Positions 60,218 through 64,000 of a stretch of 64,000 nucleotides of DNA are shown here, in pieces. Below the pieces are notes generated by a model. It was given only the letters and a program-made list of their open reading frames with translations, was not told the origin of the DNA and did no database searches. Source of the stretch: an uncultured Roseibium sp. (GTDB taxonomy: Bacteria > Pseudomonadota > Alphaproteobacteria > Rhizobiales > Stappiaceae); NCBI RefSeq assembly GCF_963669205.1, contig NZ_OY769915.1, forward strand, positions 2,950,001 through 3,014,000, in the 5' to 3' direction. The position numbers were made by a program, and so were the translations under genes. Position 1 is the first letter of the stretch, and each line of letters begins with the position of its first letter.

Positions 60218-61081
60218 ATGGAAACCCTTGCCGAAAGCAAATGTTTTGGTGGTGTGCAGACGGTTTACAAGCACCAGTCTGCAGCCTGCTGCTGCCAGAT
60301 GACATTTGCGATTTTCCTGCCTCCCCAGGCAGCGGAAGGGGTGGTGCCCTGCCTGTGGTACCTGTCTGGACTGACCTGCACACACGAAAATGCCATGACC
60401 AAGGCGGGTCTTCAGGCACACGCGGCAAAACACGGCGTGGCACTCATTTTTCCCGACACCAGCCCTCGCGGTGAGGATGTCGCGGATGATGAAGCCTACG
60501 ATCTCGGTCAGGGAGCCGGGTTTTACGTCAACGCGACGAAGTCTCCCTGGAAGACACATTTCCGGATGTACGACTACATCGTGAAGGAACTGCGCGAACT
60601 GGTGCAGATATCTTTCCCGCTCAGCGAGCGGCACGGCATCACCGGTCATTCGATGGGCGGCCACGGCGCACTAACCATCGCGTTGCGCAATCCGGGGCTC
60701 TATCGATCCGTGTCGGCGTTCGCGCCGATTACCAATCCGACCCAATCTGCCTGGGGCCGCAAGCAGCTCACCGCGTATCTGGGCGACGACGAGGCGGCAT
60801 GGGCCGACTATGACGCCACGATCCTGTTGCGTGAACGTGGCTGGAACGGCGACATCCTGATTGACCAGGGCGCCGATGATCAATTCGTCAATCTGCTCAG
60901 GCCGCAGGCGTTCGCCGGCGTGGTGACGGAAACCTGTCAGCCGGCCGTGATCCGCATGCAGAAACGCTACGACCACTCCTACTTCTTCGTTTCGACGTTC
61001 GGCGGCGATCATATCGCCTGGCACGCAGAACGGCTGAAGAGCCAGTCTCACCAACAGGATAACGGCAAGGGGGCCGCATGA
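60218..61081 (+). CDS. fghA: S-formylglutathione hydrolase
   Basis: A 287-residue esterase-D-type serine hydrolase. It has VPCLWYLSGLTCTHENAMTK (oxyanion region, about residue 45), the nucleophile motif GHSMGGHGAL with Ser at about residue 149, and the late Asp (DQGADDQFV) and His (FGGDHIAWHAERL) of the triad. It releases formate and glutathione. The ATG at 60218 is fixed by METLAESKCFGG, typical of the family. The stop overlaps the start of the cytochrome gene (ATGA), showing coupling. Confidence 0.95.
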   Translation: METLAESKCFGGVQTVYKHQSAACCCQMTFAIFLPPQAAEGVVPCLWYLSGLTCTHENAMTKAGLQAHAAKHGVALIFPDTSPRGEDVADDEAYDLGQGAGFYVNATKSPWKTHFRMYDYIVKELRELVQISFPLSERHGITGHSMGGHGALTIALRNPGLYRSVSAFAPITNPTQSAWGRKQLTAYLGDDEAAWADYDATILLRERGWNGDILIDQGADDQFVNLLRPQAFAGVVTETCQPAVIRMQKRYDHSYFFVSTFGGDHIAWHAERLKSQSHQQDNGKGAA

Positions 61082-61500
61082 GAATACCGGTCGCATCACG
61101 GCGAAACCTGTCTCTTTTCGCCCTGTCTTTCCTGTGGGCCCTGCATCCGGCGAATGCCCTGGAACCGGGTGACCCGGTCAAGGGTGAGAAGGTCTTTCGC
61201 AAATGCAAGGCCTGTCATGCGGTCGGCGCGGACGCGGTGATGAAGACGGGGCCGGTTCTGAACGGTGTTGTCGGTGGCGCCGCGGCAAAGCAGGCGGACT
61301 TCAAATACTCCAAGGCGCTGCGGGAAGCTGCAGATCAGGACCAGCTGGTTTGGACCGTTGCGAACCTGGACGTTTTTTTGACCAAACCGAAGAAATTTCT
61401 GCCCGGCACCAAAATGAGCTTTGCGGGGCTTCGCAAGGAAAAAGACCGGCAGGACATCGTCGCCTACCTGGCGACGTTCGAAGAAGAGGGAGGGAACTGA
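61078..61500 (+). CDS. Periplasmic c-type cytochrome (cytochrome c2/c553-like)
   Basis: A 140-residue class I cytochrome c. A signal region (about residues 10-28) precedes the heme site FRKCKACHAVG. The axial Met is in PGTKMSFAGLRKEKDRQDIVAYL. It can accept electrons from the XoxF/XoxG couple or serve terminal oxidases, similar to CycB of Paracoccus located before xoxF. It is coupled to fghA upstream and followed by a 137-base gap before xoxF. Confidence 0.92.
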   Translation: MRIPVASRRNLSLFALSFLWALHPANALEPGDPVKGEKVFRKCKACHAVGADAVMKTGPVLNGVVGGAAAKQADFKYSKALREAADQDQLVWTVANLDVFLTKPKKFLPGTKMSFAGLRKEKDRQDIVAYLATFEEEGGN

Positions 61501-61637
61501 GACCAACAGTGGAACAGACGGCTTGTCTGACCGCCGGTTCGGGCCCGGGCGCCTGCAGTCGCGCATCCCGGTAACCCGCATGGCCGTCAGCGTAGGCCTG
61601 CGCATGAAACGCCCCAGTCTCGTTACGGGAGGAAGAC

Positions 61638-63437
61638 ATGAGACACATACTCATTTCCGCCGCTGTACTGGCTTTAGGAGCCGGGACAGCCAACGCAGAT
61701 GCAAATCTGCAAAAAATGATGGATGACCCGAACCAGTGGGTCATTCAAACTGGTGACTACAAGAACCAGCGCTTTTCCAAGCTGGACCAGATCAACAAGG
61801 ACAACGTCAAGGACCTCCAGGTCGCCTGGACGTTTTCCACCGGTGTGCTGCGCGGACATGAAGGCTCTCCGCTTGTCATCGACAACGTGATGTATGTGCA
61901 CACACCTTTCCCGAACACGGTCTACGCTCTCGATCTCAACAACGACGGCAAGATCATCTGGAAATACGAGCCTAAGCAGAATTCCGACGTCATTGCCGTG
62001 ATGTGCTGTGACACGGTCTATCGCGGCGTTGCCTATGCCGACGGCAAGATCTTCCTTCACCAGGCCGACACGAAGCTGGTCGCCCTCGACTCCAAGACGG
62101 GTGAAGAAGTCTGGAGCGTCGTCAATGGCGATCCATCGGTAGGCGAAACCAACACGGCGACCGTGATGCCCGTGAAGGACAAGGTCCTGGTCGGCATCTC
62201 CGGCGGTGAATTCGGGGTCCGCGGATCCGTGACCGCCTACAACATCAAGGACGGTTCTCTCGCATGGCGGGCCTATTCCATGGGCCCCGACAGCGACATT
62301 CTGGTCGATCCCGAAAAGACCATGCATCTCGGCAAACCGGTCGGCAAGGACAGCGGCCTCAACACCTGGGAAGGCGATCAGTGGAAGATCGGCGGGGGCA
62401 CCACGTGGGGCTGGTATTCCTATGATGCCGACGAAAACCTGATGTATTACGGTACCGGCAACCCGTCGACCTGGAACCCGGCGCAGCGTCCGGGCGACAA
62501 CCGCTGGTCCATGACGATCATGGCCCGTGACGTCGACACCGGTGTAGCGCGCTGGTTCTACCAGATGACGCCGCATGACGAATGGGACTACGACGGCGTC
62601 AATGAAATGATCCTGACGGAGCAGGATTTCGGCGGCGAAACGCGTAAGCTTCTGACCCATTTCGACAGGAACGGTTTCGGATACACGCTGGATCGCGTGA
62701 CAGGTGAGCTTCTGGTCGCAGAAAAGTTCGACCCCAAGGTCAACTGGGCGACGGAAGTGGTCATGGATCCGAATTCGGACCAGTACGGCCGGCCGCAGGT
62801 TGTTGCGCAATACTCGACAAAGCAAAATGGCGAGGATGTTAACACGACGGGCGTATGTCCTGCTGCACTTGGTTCCAAGGACCAGCAGCCGGCCTCCTTC
62901 TCGCCGGAAACCGGTCTTTTCTATGTCCCGACCAACCACGTCTGCATGGACTATGAACCGTTCCGCGTCAGCTACACGGCAGGTCAGCCCTATGTTGGTG
63001 CGACCCTGTCCATGTATCCCGCGGGCGACAGCCACGGCGGTATGGGCAACTTCATTGCCTGGGACAATGAAAAGGGCGAGATTGTCTGGTCAATTCCGGA
63101 ACAGTTCTCGGTCTGGTCCGGTGCCCTCGCAACGTCCGGAGACATCGTCTTCTACGGCACGCTTGAAGGCTACCTGAAGGCAGTGGACGCCACGACCGGT
63201 GAAGAGCTGTACAAGTTCAAGACACCGTCCGGGATCATCGGCAACGTGATGACCTACACCCACAACGGCAAGCAATACGTCGCCGTCCTGTCGGGGATCG
63301 GAGGTTGGGCCGGTATCGGTCTTGCCGCCGGACTGACCAATCCGAATGAAGGCCTTGGTGCGGTCGGCGGTTATGCCGCGTTGAGTGACTACACCGCTCT
63401 CGGCGGTCAACTGACGGTCTTCGCGCTACCGAACTGA
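61638..63437 (+). CDS. xoxF: Lanthanide-dependent PQQ methanol dehydrogenase XoxF
   Basis: A 599-residue periplasmic quinoprotein with an eight-bladed propeller and cleavable signal (ISAAVLALGAGTANA). The vicinal disulfide is CysCys at residues 123-124 (VMCCDTVYRG). The catalytic Asp317 lies in WDYDG, and the second Asp319 is the residue that marks XoxF and coordinates a lanthanide; calcium MxaF has Ala there. The Trp-docking repeats are typical. It oxidises methanol, and often formaldehyde, passing electrons to XoxG. No mxaF or mxaI is in the window. A GGGAGGAAG ribosome-binding site precedes the ATG. Confidence 0.97.
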   Translation: MRHILISAAVLALGAGTANADANLQKMMDDPNQWVIQTGDYKNQRFSKLDQINKDNVKDLQVAWTFSTGVLRGHEGSPLVIDNVMYVHTPFPNTVYALDLNNDGKIIWKYEPKQNSDVIAVMCCDTVYRGVAYADGKIFLHQADTKLVALDSKTGEEVWSVVNGDPSVGETNTATVMPVKDKVLVGISGGEFGVRGSVTAYNIKDGSLAWRAYSMGPDSDILVDPEKTMHLGKPVGKDSGLNTWEGDQWKIGGGTTWGWYSYDADENLMYYGTGNPSTWNPAQRPGDNRWSMTIMARDVDTGVARWFYQMTPHDEWDYDGVNEMILTEQDFGGETRKLLTHFDRNGFGYTLDRVTGELLVAEKFDPKVNWATEVVMDPNSDQYGRPQVVAQYSTKQNGEDVNTTGVCPAALGSKDQQPASFSPETGLFYVPTNHVCMDYEPFRVSYTAGQPYVGATLSMYPAGDSHGGMGNFIAWDNEKGEIVWSIPEQFSVWSGALATSGDIVFYGTLEGYLKAVDATTGEELYKFKTPSGIIGNVMTYTHNGKQYVAVLSGIGGWAGIGLAAGLTNPNEGLGAVGGYAALSDYTALGGQLTVFALPN

Positions 63438-63456
63438 CCGACATCCTGACGAGTTG

Positions 63457-63482
63457 GGCCGGCGCGGACTTTCGCGCCGGCC
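63457..63482 (+). other. GC-rich hairpin between xoxF and xoxG
   Basis: A perfect 10-bp stem (GGCCGGCGCG / CGCGCCGGCC) with a 6-base loop starts 19 bases after the xoxF stop. No T-tract follows. It could lower xoxG transcription relative to xoxF or protect the xoxF mRNA 3' end. Confidence 0.65.
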
Positions 63483-63571
63483 TTCGCCGAAATTCAAGCG
63501 AAACACCGCCGGTACCGGGATCCCCAGGGCGGATCCGAGCCACCCGGCGAGCCAGCCCCGAAGGACAGTTG

Positions 63572-64000
63572 ATGCGTACGAACACTCTTACAAGCATCTT
63601 GGCGGCAGCGATCTTCATGTTGACGACGGCAACCGCCTCGATCGGCGAGGATACCGTTGACCAAGCTCTCGTTGCGGTGGCTTACGAAGAGGGGGGGCGG
63701 TATTTTACCGATGATGACATTCCGACATACAAGATCCAGGAAGACGGAACCGTCGACTGGCTTACCTATTCGGGCTTTCGCCGCTATCACTCCGAATGTC
63801 ACGTTTGTCACGGCCCTGAAGGGGAAGGGTCAACCTATGCGCCTGCCTTGAAGGTCTCCGCCATCGAGATGGATTACTACGACTTTGTCGATGTCGTCAC
63901 GAATGGCCGGAAGAAAGTCAACGCCTCGGCGAATTCCGTCATGCCGGCATTCGGCACAAATCCGAACGTCATGTGTTACCTCGACGACATATACGTCTAT
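63572..64000 (+). CDS. xoxG: XoxG-type cytochrome c, 5' part
   Basis: An open frame of 143 codons that runs off the right edge, so the C-terminus is missing. It has a signal peptide (LTSILAAAIFMLTTATASIG), the heme motif CHVCHGPEGEG, an axial-type NSVMPAFG, and a further Cys in VMCYLDDIY. This matches the methanol-metabolism cytochrome family that accepts electrons from XoxF. The ATG at 63572 follows AAGGACAG. It lies 134 bases after xoxF, as expected for a xoxF-xoxG operon. Confidence 0.88.
   Translation, partial: MRTNTLTSILAAAIFMLTTATASIGEDTVDQALVAVAYEEGGRYFTDDDIPTYKIQEDGTVDWLTYSGFRRYHSECHVCHGPEGEGSTYAPALKVSAIEMDYYDFVDVVTNGRKKVNASANSVMPAFGTNPNVMCYLDDIYVY

Overview
The window is chromosomal DNA from an alphaproteobacterium. 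It is GC-rich and carries group-typical gene orders: scpA-scpB, tatABC-serS-surE-pcm-lytM, and yajC-secD-secF followed by two homologues of mitochondrial complex I assembly factors. It also has twin DUF1127 genes, trmFO, and a lanthanide-type methanol dehydrogenase cluster. I infer a marine Hyphomicrobiales/Rhodobacterales-like organism, with Stappiaceae (Roseibium/Labrenzia-like) as the best guess; the sequence alone cannot fix the genus. I recognise no rRNA, tRNA, insertion sequence, prophage or CRISPR array.

Layout. 1-13.7 kb is housekeeping: the 3' end of scpA, scpB, an orphan ABC ATPase, the Tat translocase, serS, surE, pcm, a LysM/M23 lipoprotein, a DUF815 ATPase (minus strand), yajC-secD-secF, an Mth938 protein (NDUFAF3-like) and a squalene/phytoene-synthase-fold protein (NDUFAF6-like). 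13.7-24.6 kb holds trmFO, two DUF1127 genes each followed by CCUCCUCCC-loop hairpin RNAs (CcsR/'cuckoo'-like), uvrA and ssb back to back, an L,D-transpeptidase, a histidine-rich ZnuA and a DUF3291 gene. 24.9-40.1 kb is a type I secretion locus: membrane fusion protein, a 3226-residue cadherin/RTX adhesin, and two ABC subunits with altered ATPase motifs. 40.1-50.1 kb is on the minus strand: an acid phosphatase, a six-gene MoxR-DUF58-DUF4381-BatA-BatB/C-BatD operon, a HAD phosphatase and a sulfatase.

50.7-64 kb is a C1-oxidation island. An FlhR-like response regulator, a FIST-domain protein and an FlhS/NahK-like hybrid kinase come first. Next are two secreted proteins of unknown function, a SoxYZ-like carrier and its metallo-hydrolase partner (quinoprotein relay family), and a third unknown secreted protein. 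The pathway genes follow: glutathione-dependent formaldehyde dehydrogenase, S-formylglutathione hydrolase, a c-type cytochrome, XoxF, and the start of XoxG, cut by the window edge. Methanol would be oxidised in the periplasm by XoxF, with electrons passing to XoxG/cytochrome c. Formaldehyde would be cleared in the cytoplasm through glutathione.

The most interesting link crosses the window. The hairpin RNAs at 15.4-16.0 kb carry loops complementary to the ribosome-binding site of the flhR-like gene at 50.7 kb, with an 11-nt uninterrupted match that extends beyond the Shine-Dalgarno core. In Rhodobacter sphaeroides, CcsR RNAs encoded behind a DUF1127 gene are reported to repress flhR. The same stress-RNA to C1-metabolism circuit may therefore be present here, duplicated into two DUF1127-RNA modules. 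Other points of note are the type I ABC pair with unusual ATPase motifs and the secreted proteins of unknown function around xoxF.
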